Source: Dasypus novemcinctus
Taxonomy: Eukaryota > Chordata > Mammalia > Cingulata > Dasypodidae
NCBI RefSeq assembly: GCF_030445035.2
Contig: NC_080683.1
Coordinates: 123,241,225 to 123,305,224, forward strand
Reading direction: 5' to 3'
Length of the DNA: 64,000 bases
Shown: one piece after another, positions 24,000 through 34,784 of the stretch
Layout: each line of letters opens with the position of its first letter
Numbering within the stretch: the stretch's first letter is position 1
Program-made: the position numbers and the translations under genes
Notes under the pieces: generated by a model
Seen by the model: the letters and a program-made list of their open reading frames with translations, nothing else
The model's database searches: none
Told to the model about the DNA's origin: nothing

Positions 24000-24660
24000 G
24001 AGACCCTCTAGACGCCGCCCTCCCGCCAGCCGCCGAGTCCTCGTTGGTGGAAACGCGCACATCCGGCCCCCGGAGCCCAGGGTTCCAGCCAAACCCTTCC
24101 ACCAACGACCCCCTTAGGCCTTTTCCGCTGCGCCCCCACCCAGGGGCCTGGGAGAAGCAGATCTCGGAGAGAGGAACGGGCAGCAGTGGCCAGGCCCGGC
24201 CACGCAGCCTTTGCCCCTCCAGGCCCCAGGGGGCGTCCAGGGGGAGCAGCGGCTCCGCGAGAGGCAGAGCTGGGGCCTCCCGTCCCCTCTCCCGAGGGCT
24301 CTAGCCAGCCGGCCCCCCAAAGTCCAGGCCCTGCCTCGCTGCCGGCCAGGCCATGCTCTGCCAGGGTGACAGGTGAGGGGAGCCCCCGCCGCCCCGCTCA
24401 CCTGCAGCGTGGCCCTTCCTGCGCAGCCCCGCGTGGACAGACGCCCTGTCCAGCTGCTGTCCCTGCCGCTGCTCATCCTCACGGCACAGGGCGCCGCCTC
24501 CTCACCTGTACGTGGAAGGAGCCGAGGAGACCAGGGCCAGCCGGGCGCTGGGCACCGCGCCCCAGCGAGCAGCTGCGGCCAAGCTGGACTCACCTGCCCC
24601 CAGGCGCGCCCGCCCCAGCCGCCCCCCGCCAGGTGGTCGCCTTTGACCTTCTGACCTTCC
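24000..24660. promoter_or_regulatory. Second CpG island, no gene recognised
   Basis: I counted about 52 CpG in 660 bases at roughly 68% GC, an observed/expected ratio near 0.7, which meets usual CpG-island thresholds. No coding match is seen. On the minus strand three splice-donor-like sequences occur, seen on the plus strand as 'ctcacctgcag' near 24400, 'ctcacctgtac' near 24500 and 'ctcacctgcc' near 24592. Given the human gene order, this could be the upstream (P2-type) promoter of PLAGL1, which is also on the minus strand in human. That is inference from synteny only. An orphan CpG island or enhancer is equally possible. Confidence 0.5.
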
Positions 24661-24867
24661 TCTGCTAGTTCTCTCCCTTTTCCTCCCCTCACCCTTTTCC
24701 ATTCGTGCCCTTCGCCTCCACGGCCCTATCAAGCTTTCATAATTCGTACCATGAGGAAAAAACAAAAGCACAACTTTTAAAAGAGCATGTAACTTAAAGA
24801 CTTCATCTGGATATTAGTCTTAAAAGGAACTGAAAATTTAGTATGAAGGCAGGACACGTCTCCCATT

Positions 24868-25150
24868 TTTCTTTTTATCATACAAATTTTCTTTTTTTAT
24901 ATATTTATTTTTATTGTCTTTTTTAAAAAAGATAAATAGATCGCACAAAATGTTACGTTCAAAAACAGAAGAGGTTCCCATATTTCTCCCTCCCCACCCC
25001 CGCTCCTCCCACATCAACGTCCCCTTTCCTCGGCGAGGCACTTTCACTGCCTTTGGGGAATACACCTGGGGCACTGCCACGCCACACACACCCCAGCTTA
25101 CCCTGCAGTCCACTCTCTCCCCCAGTCCACTCAGTGGGTTATGGCAGGAT
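24868..25150 (-). mobile_element. Family A L1-type 3' end, short copy
   Basis: It starts with the inverted A-rich terminus ('gtcttttttaaaaaagataa') and reads 'aaatgttacgttcaaaaaca', 'gaggttcccatatttctccc' and 'ctctcccccagtccactcag', colinear with 42775-43020. It is 5'-truncated after about 280 bases. Confidence 0.8.
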
Positions 25151-25559
25151 TAACAGACACAGCCGAGACTTACAAAGACAAAATGACAGAAAACCTAGTA
25201 AGTTTTAGACTACCAGCCTAGGATTGCACCAGAATTGCATCAGATGAAGAAAAACAGGACTCAGAATTGCCTGGTGTAGGGTGTGAAGTTCTCAGAGCTT
25301 TGACCGGAGGCCGTTGAGGGGCTGCCGGGAAGCCCTTGCCCCAGGGGTGGGCAGCTCTCTCCTCGCCCACTGCATCACTCTGTAAAGGTCTTAAACTCCT
25401 GAGCAGGTCATGGAGCGCCTGTGTTCACATCAGCGCCCCGGGGCAGCTGGAGAGGGCCAAGGCAAAAAAATAAAAAGCCGTTTTATGCCCTTTGTGATAA
25501 ATAAGTGCATATTTGGTGAATGGTGGAACCAAAATTGAGCGGTAAAGCGCACAGCCTTC
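25151..25559. other. No gene seen
   Basis: Apparently unique sequence between the family A fragment and the GC-rich block. No significant ORF. Confidence 0.4.
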
Positions 25560-27360
25560 AGAGGCCTCCAGCTTAGAGCAGGACACCTGTGCAGCCGCGT
25601 CCTGTGCCAGCGCGGCGGAGATAGAGCTAATCTAGAGCATCTGGCTCTCGGGAAGAGGAGAGTGACCAGGGCGGTTTCACGTGTCTTCCCCAGAAAGGGC
25701 AGGCTGGGGCTCGCCTCCCAGACCCCGCTCCTGTGCTCTGGTTCCCCCAGCCCCGGCCCCTCTGGAAGCCGGCGGCAGGGGCTGCCTCTGCTCGCCCCCA
25801 GGCTGGACCTCCATGCGCCCCCACCCACCCAGACACCCTGGAACCAAAGCTGGCCTCCGCTCGCTGCCCCCACGGCTCTGCCCGGCTGGGCCCCTCCCGG
25901 CTTGTGCACACGTGGCTCCCTCACCTGGCCAGCTCTCACCTGGCCAGCTCTCACCTGGCCAGCTCTCGGCCTGTGCCTCTGCTCCCCCTGGCCCCCACCA
26001 GGGTGCCCAGCCAAGCCTGGGCAGCTTTTCCAAAACGCCCACCCCGGGGCGGAACCACCCACAGCTCTGATTCCCACGGCTGGGCGGGTGGGCACCAGGG
26101 GTCCCCAGATATTCTGCAGGTGGGGCAGCCCCTGGAAATTCTGCCTGGAATACGCCCATGCGGCCCGTCGCCCACCCTACGCTCAAGGCCACGACAGAGG
26201 ACGGGTGCCCGGGTCACTGCGATCCCAGGCCCCTCCTTCTCGCTGAACGGACCTGGCCCCGTGGGGGGGCTCCCCGAGAGGTCCCCCACTGCAGGCTGGC
26301 GCTGGGCTGCTGCCAACCGATCGCCTGGCGCCTGAAAGGCCCCCAACCCCATGCAGGGACCCCTGCCCACTCCTCCCACAGGGTCCGGGGAGTCCCAGGG
26401 GCTTGGGGCACTCCAGCCTGCCGAGGTCCCATCAGGGAGGTTCAGGCACCCACTGTGCGGGGACCTGTCCGCCCCCTCCTCCTCGAGGACAGAGCTTTGG
26501 AGAAGTTGTGCTCAGCCTGACCGGGAGGGGGCGGCAGTGGCGCGGGGGCAAAGCCGCTGTCCCTCCCTGGCTGCAGCCTGCCCATCGGGTGCCCGCCCCA
26601 GACCCAGCAGGAGGAGGGGCGCCCACCGCACAAAGGCCACCGCGGGGGGGTGACAGGGCGCAGGGCCGCTCAGCACCTGCGGGACGCCGAGCCCGCCACC
26701 CCGCCACGCTCCCCACCATCTCCCACATCTCTGGGCACCTCCCGGCCCCTCCCCCCGAGGGTACCCCCAAGCTCCTCCACCTCAGGACCCAGTGCCCCCC
26801 ACCCCCAAAAGTCCAGAGCTGGCCTGCTTGGAGAGGGAAGGGGGCCACTGAGGACCCCCACCCACTGCTGGCCCTGCTGTGCTGCGTCCCCCGGCTGGGC
26901 CCCCCTTTCTCAAGGACACCATGGCCAGCACGCCCCGCGCGTGGGAGTGGGGGCGCCAGGCACCCTGACCGCCTCCTGAACTGTGGGTGGACTGCGGGGT
27001 CACAGGCCGCGGCTGCCTTCACGCCTCTGCCCACGAGGACGGCAACTCCCTGCCCGGGACCCCCGGTCTGCAGGGCCTGGCACCTAAGCAGTGGGCGGGG
27101 GCTTCTTCAAGGAAAACCCGCCACTGGATTTGGGGCTGGGGTCCCCCCCCATCCCGGGTGGGAGGCACCACAGGGGCGCACCGGCCAGGGGGACATGCTG
27201 CAGGGGCGAGGTGAGGAGGCCACAGCCATGTCAGGGGGCCCCGGGGTGTCGGGTCAGACCCTGCGTTTAACCCACGCCGTCCTGACTCCCAGCTGACCCC
27301 CTGGGCCAGCTCAGGGCAGGGAGGTCCTGGGAGAGCCTCTGGCTACCTCCTCTCAGCCCA
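25560..27360. other. Long GC-rich, CpG-containing block without a recognised gene
   Basis: About 1.8 kb of very GC-rich sequence follows the CpG island, with patches of high CpG density, for example 26161-26240 and 26521-26700. Several overlapping open frames of 100-300 codons occur on both strands. They are proline-, arginine- and glycine-rich without recognisable domains, as expected when GC richness removes stop codons. No TE was recognised. It may be a CpG-island shore, noncoding exons or an isochore spike. Confidence 0.5.
25921..25965. repeat. 15-bp unit repeated three times exactly
   Basis: TCACCTGGCCAGCTC occurs as three perfect tandem copies at 25921-25935, 25936-25950 and 25951-25965, inside the GC-rich block. 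Each copy includes a CACCTG E-box-like core and resembles a splice donor on the minus strand. Confidence 0.9.
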
Positions 27361-28669
27361 GCGCGGGCCCACCTGCTTCCTCATCCCGCCGCACAAACAC
27401 CCACACGCGAATACACCACTTGAACCTGTTCTTTGGGCAAGAACAGAAGAAATTCCCCGTGAGAGAGTCCAGGGTCTCAGAAACAGCTACTTGAGAATTT
27501 TCCCCGCAGCATTCCCCGTGCTGTGCGGGGAGCAGCCCTGGAGGCTGCCGTGACTCTGCGCTCCCGGGTGCAGGGCCCCCTGTTGCGAGATCAGCGACAG
27601 GCTCTGCTGACGTGTCCGCTGCGGTGGCCCCCCGGCAGCCTCCACACGCAGCCCTGCCAGCGGGCAGCTCCTCCTGCTCCTGCACGCGTTTGTGGCCTGA
27701 CCGAGTCCCCGCACATGCCACGCTGCACGCCCTTCCTGGCAAATTTCCACATCACTTTGCTGTGGTTATTACTCTCCATGAACTGATAAAAGCTCAGAAA
27801 TATGTTTCCCAAGCTCACGGAGAGAGTCAGGGTTTGAACCCAGTTTTGTCTGGATCGTAAGCCTGGGCTCCTTTGTTCTATTCCTTGGGTAGAAGCAGCT
27901 ATGCCTAGAAGAAACTACTAAAAATATGTGAGGTTATTAGGTCTGGCAACATGGGGGAAAAGCGGATATGCAATCCCAATGGTTCTTTTCTTAAACTCAG
28001 TTTCTGTAACAGAAGCAAATGTCCAGCTGAGTCCCAGCACCTGGTTTTCTTGGGTGAGGATGGAGAGTGGCCTGGTGCAGGGACTTTTGATTAATGAAGT
28101 AATTAATTCATGAAAGAATCACTGACATGGGACCTCACGTGGGAACCTCTCAGTAGGAGTGAGTCTTGCAGAACGACAGTATAGCAGAGAGGGTTGTGCT
28201 TTGTTTTGTTTAAGTCTCCCTCCATTTTTCCCACCGCATCTTGCTTCTGGGTTACTGTTGGCCAATAAAACTGGCAAATCATATTTTAAGAGGGAGCCAG
28301 AGGAGGATGGAGGAAGGAAAGAGCAGAGAGGAACAGAAGGAAATGGGGATGGAAAGGATTTCCTATCAGCCAGAAACACGCCAAGGCTTCAGAAAGCCCT
28401 TTCAGTTCTTCACCTACACTATGGGGTGTAAGCCGGCCTTTTATTTTCATTATGTTCGTGTAGAAGGAGCATTTTATTAATGTAGAAAATAAAGCCCAAT
28501 CCAGGTCACCCCTGCCCAGCACTCCCCCCCTCAAGGATTTCGGTCCTGCGTGGCTGCGGGACAGCTGGGGGCCAGAGCTGTGTGTGACCAGTGGTGGAAG
28601 GGGCTGTCCCTCTCCAGGGGCAGGGAAAGAGCCAAGCAGGAAGTGAACTTTCAAAGACAAAAGCAAATT
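27361..28669. other. No gene seen; contains a MIR relic
   Basis: Apparently unique apart from the MIR piece near 27765-27860. Open frames of at most 129 codons overlap on both strands and lack features. Confidence 0.4.
27765..27860 (-). mobile_element. MIR SINE fragment
   Basis: 'aagctcacggagagagtcag' followed by 'ggtttgaacccagttttgtc' matches the antisense of the MIR core ('gtcacacagc...gggatttgaacccagg'). Confidence 0.55.
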
Positions 28670-29100
28670 CAATATGGGAAGTGAGAAGGGGCGTCAGCAG
28701 GATTTTCAAGGAATAGGTGATTTTTCGAAGTTCAGAGGAGGAGATAAAATTGTGGACGATGCCAGAGGAACAGCAGCGGCCATTCTGGTGTTTGTCCGTG
28801 GCCCTCGCTGTAGAGCAGGGCGGTCACCTGGTCCAGAAGCTGGGGGAGGAGATCCAATAAGTGGAAGGTGCGCAGCTCGGGGTAGACCAGATGACCGCCA
28901 ACTTGCCTTCCTTATCAATTGGGATGCCCTGAGTCCCTAGTACCCTGGCCTTCAGCACACCCTGGGCAATTGGGTGCCTGCGGTATAGCCCGCCCCCCAC
29001 CTTTCAGATGCCGAACCCCCCTGTCATCTGCTGGGGGTGATTCCAGCTCCTGGACATGGTGGGCTATCAGCTGAAGAGTTGCTGGGACTTTTACCTTGAC
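28670..29100 (-). pseudogene. Possible decayed coding-like segment, unidentified
   Basis: On the minus strand, neighbouring frames give protein-like stretches such as YRRHPIAQGVLKARVLGTQG and, after a frame change, VYPELRTFHLLDLLPQLLDQ. They are joined by a frameshift and in-frame stops. I do not recognise the family. It may be a processed pseudogene of an unknown parent or chance. No poly(A) tail or TSD was identified. Confidence 0.25.
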
Positions 29101-30270
29101 CTTGTCCCTTGCGAGGGAGGCTTGGGGTCCCTTCCCAGGCCTAGAAGCTGCTCCACCTGGAGCGCTGGAGGGTCAGCTCTGGGCGGTTCCTGCTGACCAC
29201 ACACCTGGCCGGGTGCTGGCAGCTGGCCAGCCCTCCCGAGCAGCCCTGCTCCCTCCTGGGCCACTGGGGGGTGGGGGGGAGGCTCTAGTCCTGACCTCTG
29301 GCTGTCCAGCCTGAGGAGCCAGCCCTAAGGGGACCTCAGTAGCCCTTTGTCTTCCAGGAATGAGCTCCACTGCTCACTGTCTCTGTCTCCTCCCTTATGC
29401 ATTTGCTCTCTGAGTTCATTTTCAGGAACTCCCTGGTTCCCCAAGTAAGGGACTGCCAAGGATACAGAACTCCCCTCCCTCCATGGCCTCCTGCCCTGCC
29501 CCACCCATCTCGCTCAGCTCTGAGTTTCTCAGCGGCCTTCAGCCTGGACCCCTCCTCCTTCCTCCGCCCATCACCTCCTTCCTGGAGGCCCTGGTCTCCG
29601 GCCTCATACACACCAGGGCGGGTAAAATGTGTTCCTTTCCTTACCCCTGTGGGGTTCTTCGTTGCCTTGGCCTCATTCGACTCCTGGCCAGGAGCCCCCC
29701 CATCCACCTTACCGATTGCCTCCCCCAGTTGCTGTGTGCTGCCCGGAGGCCAGCAGGGAAGGTCCCGGGATCCACTGGGAAGAGCACCCACGGTCCCTGG
29801 CGCTCTTCCGCAACTTGCCGCCGTGCCGCCATCGCATCCTCCACCTCCGCAGCCCTCGCCCCCATCTGGGGTCTCCCCGGCTCGCTCTCCTCACCTTCAC
29901 TGACGCAGATGCCTTCCACCGCACGGGAGAGCGCTCTTTCCGCCGGAGCTTCCTCGGACACTTCTGCATCTCCCCCTTGTTGACACTTCTTTCTTTTCCC
30001 TGAGGACCATTCCTCCAGGACGGGCTCTCGCTGGCCCCTTTGACTTGCCTTTTCAAAGTCGTCCGCTCTCACCTCTTGGGCTTCCGACTTCCACCTGGGG
30101 TCTCCCTTATTCTTTAGTATTTATTAACATAAAACTTCCAACAGCTCTGTGGCTCACGCTAGCGACTTACTCGGGGTCCAGCTGCCACCAAGCCCTGTTG
30201 GCCAGCAGGGATGTTCCCCACACCCAGCGTCTCTGGCTCTTCTGAGCCATTTTACCAGGCTGGTGTGCCC
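29101..30270. other. GC-rich unique stretch, no gene recognised
   Basis: Overlapping frames of 115-168 codons occur on both strands in 29336-30072. None has a domain, and both strands being open together argues against coding. Confidence 0.4.
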
Positions 30271-30553
30271 CCCACACACCACACACACACCACACACACA
30301 CCACACACACACCACACACACCACACACACCACACACACACCACACACACACCACACACACCACACACACACCACACACACCACACACACACACACCACA
30401 CACACCACACACACACACCACACACACACCACACACACACCACACACACACCACACACACACACCACACACACACCACACACACACCACACACACCACAC
30501 ACACACCACACACACACCACACACACACACCACACACACACCACACACACACA
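30271..30553. repeat. Composite CA-rich microsatellite
   Basis: About 280 bases are built from alternating ACACACACC-like blocks of 8, 10 and occasionally 12 bases, each block a short (CA)n run closed by an extra C. It is not a plain dinucleotide repeat. Translated, it gives His/Thr/Pro repeats on one strand and Cys/Val/Trp repeats on the other. Both are artefacts. Confidence 0.95.
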
Positions 30554-30804
30554 TACTTCTTTCCACTCTCTTCCCTCTGTTGCTTTCCTTTTAACAGAAA
30601 TGGAATTTTTTATTGGCCACTTGACATCCACTGTTACCCTTATTTGGTGCTTTGATGCGCCATAAATTTTAACACTTCAAAACTGACCCCAGCCAACACC
30701 TGGGTATCCCATGCCCTGCATGGATACCCCACAATTGTGCAGATTTTCTAGAGCTAGATTTTACCTACTCCTCTCCCTGTTTTTTGTGTCTGTGCACTTG
30801 CTGG
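30554..30804. other. No gene seen
   Basis: AT-rich unique sequence between the microsatellite and the next family A repeat. Confidence 0.4.
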
Positions 30805-31612
30805 GGTGGAGTGGGAACTGTCAGTCACACGAAGGGGAGCTCTCACAGCTCTGGGTAGGGGCAAAGCAATGATCAAGACACCATACGATTGGTGTATGCT
30901 CAGGAGACCTGAATCTCCAGACTGTCCATGTGACAGCCAGACCCTGAGCCTCAGCAGACTTGCCACTCCTACCCTCTGGTTGATTGGACTTACCCTGGTC
31001 AGCCAGCAGGGAGGTGAAGATGGTCAACCACCACACCAGAGAGCCAAGAGAGCCTACAGCTGCAAGCAGGAGAACTGCCTCCATCATCCATGTGGACTCT
31101 AAGCCCCCTCTCAATATAGAGGTCGAGGGGACATAATCATCCCAGGGTCCACAGGATGGAGGAATAGAGTATGGATTAGAGTGGACTTACTGATATTCTA
31201 CTATGGAACTATTGTGATTAGTAATGGAAGAAATTGTAGCATTGAGGAGGAGAAAGTGGCCACGGTAGCTGCTGAGGGCAGGGAGAGGGAAGAAGAGATG
31301 TGATGTGGGGGCATTTTCAGGGCTTGGAGTTGTCCTGGGTGGTGCTGCAGGGACAGATGCTGGACACGGCATGTCCTGCCATGGCCCACGGGGTGGACTG
31401 GGGAAAAGTGTAAACTACACTGTAAACCACTGTCCATGTGGTGCAGCAGTGCTCCAAGATGTATTCACCAAACGCGACAAAAGTCCCACGATGATGAAAG
31501 AGGTGGTTGATATGGAAGGAGTGGGGTGAGGGGGGTGGGGGCTATATGGGGACCTCGTACTTTCTGAATGTAACATTTGAAAAAACAAAGAGGGGGAAAA
31601 AAAAGAAACCAT
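30805..31612 (+). mobile_element. Family A L1-type 3' end, copy 3
   Basis: It is colinear with copy 1 from 'gacctgaatctccagactgt' through 'gtggactctaagccccctct', 'tattctactatggaactatt' and 'gggggcattttcagggcttg' to 'tttctgaatgtaacatttg'. It ends in an A-rich tract followed directly by a DAS SINE. Confidence 0.85.
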
Positions 31613-31615
31613 ACA

Positions 31616-31715
31616 AAGGAAGCGGATGTAGTGCAAGTGGTGGAGCACCCTGCTTCCCACGTACAAGGTCCTGGGTTCGATCCCCAGTACCTCCTAAGAA
31701 ACATAAAAGGGAAAG
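31616..31715 (+). mobile_element. DAS SINE monomer with clear Pol III boxes
   Basis: The head 'ggaagcggatgtagtgcaag' contains an A-box-like TAGTGCAAGTGG (31629-31640). The B box GGTTCGATCC lies at 31674-31683, close to the tRNA consensus. A purine-rich tail follows. It sits in the A-rich tail of the family A element, a favoured target. Confidence 0.92.
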
Positions 31716-32165
31716 GAAGAAGAAATGCAGGAGCCGCCCCGAGAGGACGTGGCCGGCACAGCCTTCTGCTGCCTGGGGGACTGCCGCGGGAGCAGCTCCT
31801 CCTCTCGCCCTCTGCGGTTCTGGGCCTCTGGGTCTGCCAGCACCCCCGCTCCCCTCCCCCTTGCCCATATGTGGGCGGTCCGGGTCTGCCAGCACCCCCG
31901 CTCCCCTCCCCCTTGCCCATATGTGGGCGGTCCTCCCCGCCTCTCTTCGGACGCCCCTCTGCCTTCGCGCCTCCCCCCTGCCCTCCCCTCCCCAGCCCCG
32001 GTCACAGACACCTGTCCGCGCTGCAGCCCTGGCCCTGGCACCCAAGCGGCGCACTCAGCCCAGCGGGCCGAGGGCCTTCGCCGCCGCTGCGTGAGCTGCG
32101 AGCCCGGGCACAGTGCGCCCCGATCCCAGGCCTCCGCCCCGGGCTGCCTCCCCAGTCACCCCTCG
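31700..32165. other. GC- and CpG-rich segment, no gene recognised
   Basis: The segment starts just after a DAS SINE and contains the 52-bp duplication. CpG is frequent in 31730-31800 and 31935-32160. Open frames up to about 220 codons exist, but the same stretch is open in several frames at once and no protein family is recognisable. It could be a small CpG island. Confidence 0.4.
31830..31933. repeat. 52-bp perfect tandem duplication in GC-rich DNA
   Basis: The block starting 'gggtctgccagcaccccc' and ending 'catatgtgggcggtcc' occurs twice with a period of 52 bases (31830-31881 and 31882-31933). The copies appear identical, so the duplication is recent or the copies have been homogenised. 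Confidence 0.9.
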
Positions 32166-33095
32166 GTCTCCACCAGACTTGTGCTTTGATCAAGCCTGGC
32201 ATGTGGCTTCTAGGGACACCCGTCCCGCTTCTGTCTTGAATTACAACGTGCAACGGTTTTTAGGGGAAAGTTGTAGAAAGGCGTTTACATGCCGCTCAGA
32301 AACTTTGGGTAAGACTGGCAATATTATGATTCCTGCTGCAATAAGCTATCTGGGGCAAGTACAAGATGTAAAACTTAACCTTTACCTCTCCTAATTTAAT
32401 TTTAACAGGTTAAAATTACATGCACTTAAAATACTTTTTGCCCATTAGAATAAGAGGGTAACATCTTAAAACCACATACATCAGTCATTTTTAAAAGTAA
32501 TTTTGTTTTATTCGATCATTTGTATATGACTTGTATAAAGAAGAGAAATAGTAAAATCATCTCCAAAAAGCCATCTCTCAAATTCAATTCTTATCAAGTT
32601 TTTGCCATTCAGGTTTAGATTTTTTCCCCTCCCCTCCTCTCTTCTCCCCTCCCCTTTCTTCTGCAACCCCCAGGCAGGAGCTCAACCACCCCTCCTCACC
32701 TCAGCACCCCTGTATTACAGAACATCAGTGCCATCGTCATGCTCCCGGAATTCACAGTAATTATTTGGTATCCTATAATACCCAGTCCGTCTTCAGATTT
32801 TCTCAGCTGTCTCAAAAATGTACTTTTACGGTTTTTTAAAAATCAGGAGCTGAACAGATTCCACCCACCGCCTCTGGTGGTTGTGTCTCCAGAGCCCTTT
32901 GCTCAGAGCCTCTGGCCGCTGGCTTGGGGGACACCGCATTCCTCGTCCCGCAGGAGGCCCCACCTTCGGCATTGTCTGCATCCTTCCTACCTTGAGGCAC
33001 ATGGCGCCAGTGTGCTCTATGCCCCATTTCCTGTAAGCTACGCCACTGGCTCAGGCTTTTATATTTCCTGTGCTCTTCTCTCGCCCTGTGCCCTG
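32166..33095. other. No gene seen
   Basis: Unique-looking AT-rich sequence with a C/T-rich patch at 32625-32665. A plus-strand open frame at 32739-33302 runs into the family B repeat, so it is not a gene. Confidence 0.4.
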
Positions 33096-33756
33096 GTGGC
33101 AATGGGACATTATTTTATGAATCCCAAGAAGAGAAAGATGATGTCTGTAAACGACCCTGTTCCTCTGGGCGGGGGACCCTTTGACGGCCTTAAATTCAGC
33201 TCGGACGTCTTTGATCAGCTACCGGTTAGGATTAGGCGTTTCGATGGGACTGCAGCACAGGGCGTGCCTCAGGCTGAGACCCCACGCCCCTGCTGGGTCT
33301 GATATAAACACACTTACTCAAAAAGACACAGAGGAGAGAACTTGGTCGTTTTTGGTCCCGCCATGTGACAGGAAGGAGAAGGCTCAAGAGCTCCAGCCCT
33401 GGGGAGAGGTGGGCCACTTGCCCGATAGCTCACGCTGGCCTTGGGAAGAGAGCTGAGCCTGATCCGGGAAGCCCTGAGAGCCGAGCCCTGTGCCTGCCTG
33501 CAGGTGAGATCGGGAAGGAGCCGGGCCCATGGAGCCTCAAGGGGAAGAGGAAGCCCAGAGGGAAGGCTGAGAGCCCGCAGGGCCGCCATCTTGCTTCAAC
33601 ACGTGGCAGCTGGCTTTGGTGAGGAAGTACCTCTTATGCTACCTTGAGCTAGATTTTCCATGGCCTTGGGACTGTAAGTTTTTACCCCAAACCTTTTATA
33701 AAAGTCAAAAGATTTCTGGTACTTTGCATTGCTGTCCTTTTGGCAAACTTATACGT
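33096..33756 (+). mobile_element. LTR-like xenarthran repeat family B, copy 2
   Basis: It is colinear with copy 1: 'cattattttatgaatcccaa', 'gaagccctgagagccgagcc', 'ccatcttgcttcaacacgtg', 'tttttaccccaaacctttta' and 'gatttctggtactttgcatt'. The end is degraded ('ggcaaacttatacg'). It carries the YY1-type GCCGCCATCTTG at 33582-33593. Confidence 0.75.
33582..33593 (+). promoter_or_regulatory. YY1-type motif inside family B copy 2
   Basis: Identical 12-base GCCGCCATCTTG at the same position as in copy 1, although much of the surrounding repeat has diverged. Confidence 0.6.
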
Positions 33757-33974
33757 CAGTTATAAAGATAGCACACATTTTGGCAACTCCTTTTTCCTGG
33801 ATTCATCTCAGTTGGTGCTTGACCTTTCAGTAGGTACCAGTGTCAAGTGTTGGTCATAGTCTGGCGGTTTCCATGAGAGTAGACTGGTGACACAATGCAG
33901 GATCTGAAGAGACATAAAATGGGTTAAATAAAATAAAATTTGACATTTTGATGGAGCTTTTAAGATTTTATATA

Positions 33975-34354
33975 TATATATATTTTTTTTTTAAAGATTT
34001 ATTTTTATTTATTTAATTCCCCTCCCCTCCCCCGGTTGTCTGTTTTCTGTGTCTTTTGGCTGCGTCTTGTTTCTTTGTCCGCTTTGTTGTCGTCAGCGGC
34101 ACGGGAAGTGTGGGCGGCGCCATTCCTGGGCAGGCTGCTCCCTCCTTCGCGCTGGGTGGCTCTCCTCATGGGTGCACTCCTTGCGCGTGGGGCTCCCCCA
34201 CGCGGGGACACCCCTGTGTGGCACGGCACTCCTTGCGCGCATCAGCACTGCGCATGGGCCAGCTCCACACGGGTCAAGGAGGCCCGGGGTTTGAACCGCG
34301 GACCTCCCATGTGGTAGACGGACGCCCTAACCACTGGGCCAAAGTCCGTTTCCC
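33975..34354 (-). mobile_element. Full-length DAS SINE (type III-like), young, nested
   Basis: On the minus strand the head reads 'ggactttggcccagtggtta', with a perfect A box TGGCCCAGTGG (34331-34341) and B box GGTTCAAACCC (34287-34297). It is followed by the long DAS tail with 'ggagagc', 'cgcgcaaggagtgc' and 'aatggcgcc' modules and an A-rich end. Flanks share AAGATTTTATAT (33962-33973 and 34355-34366). The insertion is in the A-tail of the next, older DAS element. Confidence 0.95.
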
Positions 34355-34775
34355 AAGATTTTATATTTATTTATCCACCTCCCCCTCCCCCCGTTGTCTG
34401 CTCTCTGTGTTCATTCGCTGTGTGTACTTCTGTGTCTGCTTTCACTCTCATTAGGCAGCTCTGGGAACTGATCCTGGGACCTTCTGGAGTGGGAGAGAGA
34501 TGATTAGTCTCTTGTGCCACCTCAGCTCCCTGGTCTGCTAAGTCTCTTATTGTCTCTCCTCTGTGTCTCTTTTTGTTGCATCATCTTGCAGCCTGGTTCT
34601 TCTGTGCAGGGCAGCACTTCTGAACAGAGCAGCCCTCCACATGGGCTGGCACTCCACATGGGCCAGGTTGCCACATGGGCCAGCTTGCCTTCACCAGGAG
34701 GCCCTGGGTATCGAACCCTGGACCTCTTATATGGTAGATGGGAGTTCAATTGCCTGAGTCACAGCCATTTCCCTG
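34355..34775 (-). mobile_element. Older full-length DAS SINE
   Basis: The same family and orientation as its left neighbour but more diverged. It has the second-module sequence 'cctgggaccttctggagtgg' also present in the long DAS at 12248-12772, and the head at the right end ('gagtcacagccatttccc'). It is itself inserted in a family B fragment that resumes at about 34785. Confidence 0.9.
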
Positions 34776-34784
34776 ATTGTTTTG

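Noticed and set aside
26403-27296. 297-codon plus-strand ORF and opposing 200-codon minus-strand ORF
   Set aside because: Extremely GC-rich DNA with several frames open at once; compositionally biased, with no conserved motif.
30149-30655. Histidine/threonine-rich and cysteine/valine-rich ORFs
   Set aside because: Translation of a CA-type microsatellite; all frames on both strands are open.
31616-31715. tRNA gene
   Set aside because: Pol III A and B boxes are present but the sequence cannot fold as a full tRNA and matches the head of the DAS SINE family found throughout the window.
31507-32239. Overlapping ORFs of 195 and 220 codons
   Set aside because: They start inside a family A retroposon tail and a DAS SINE and then run through the 52-bp duplication; not a gene.
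32739-33302. 187-codon plus-strand ORF
   Set aside because: Its second half is inside an LTR-like repeat (family B copy 2), and the first half has no family signal.
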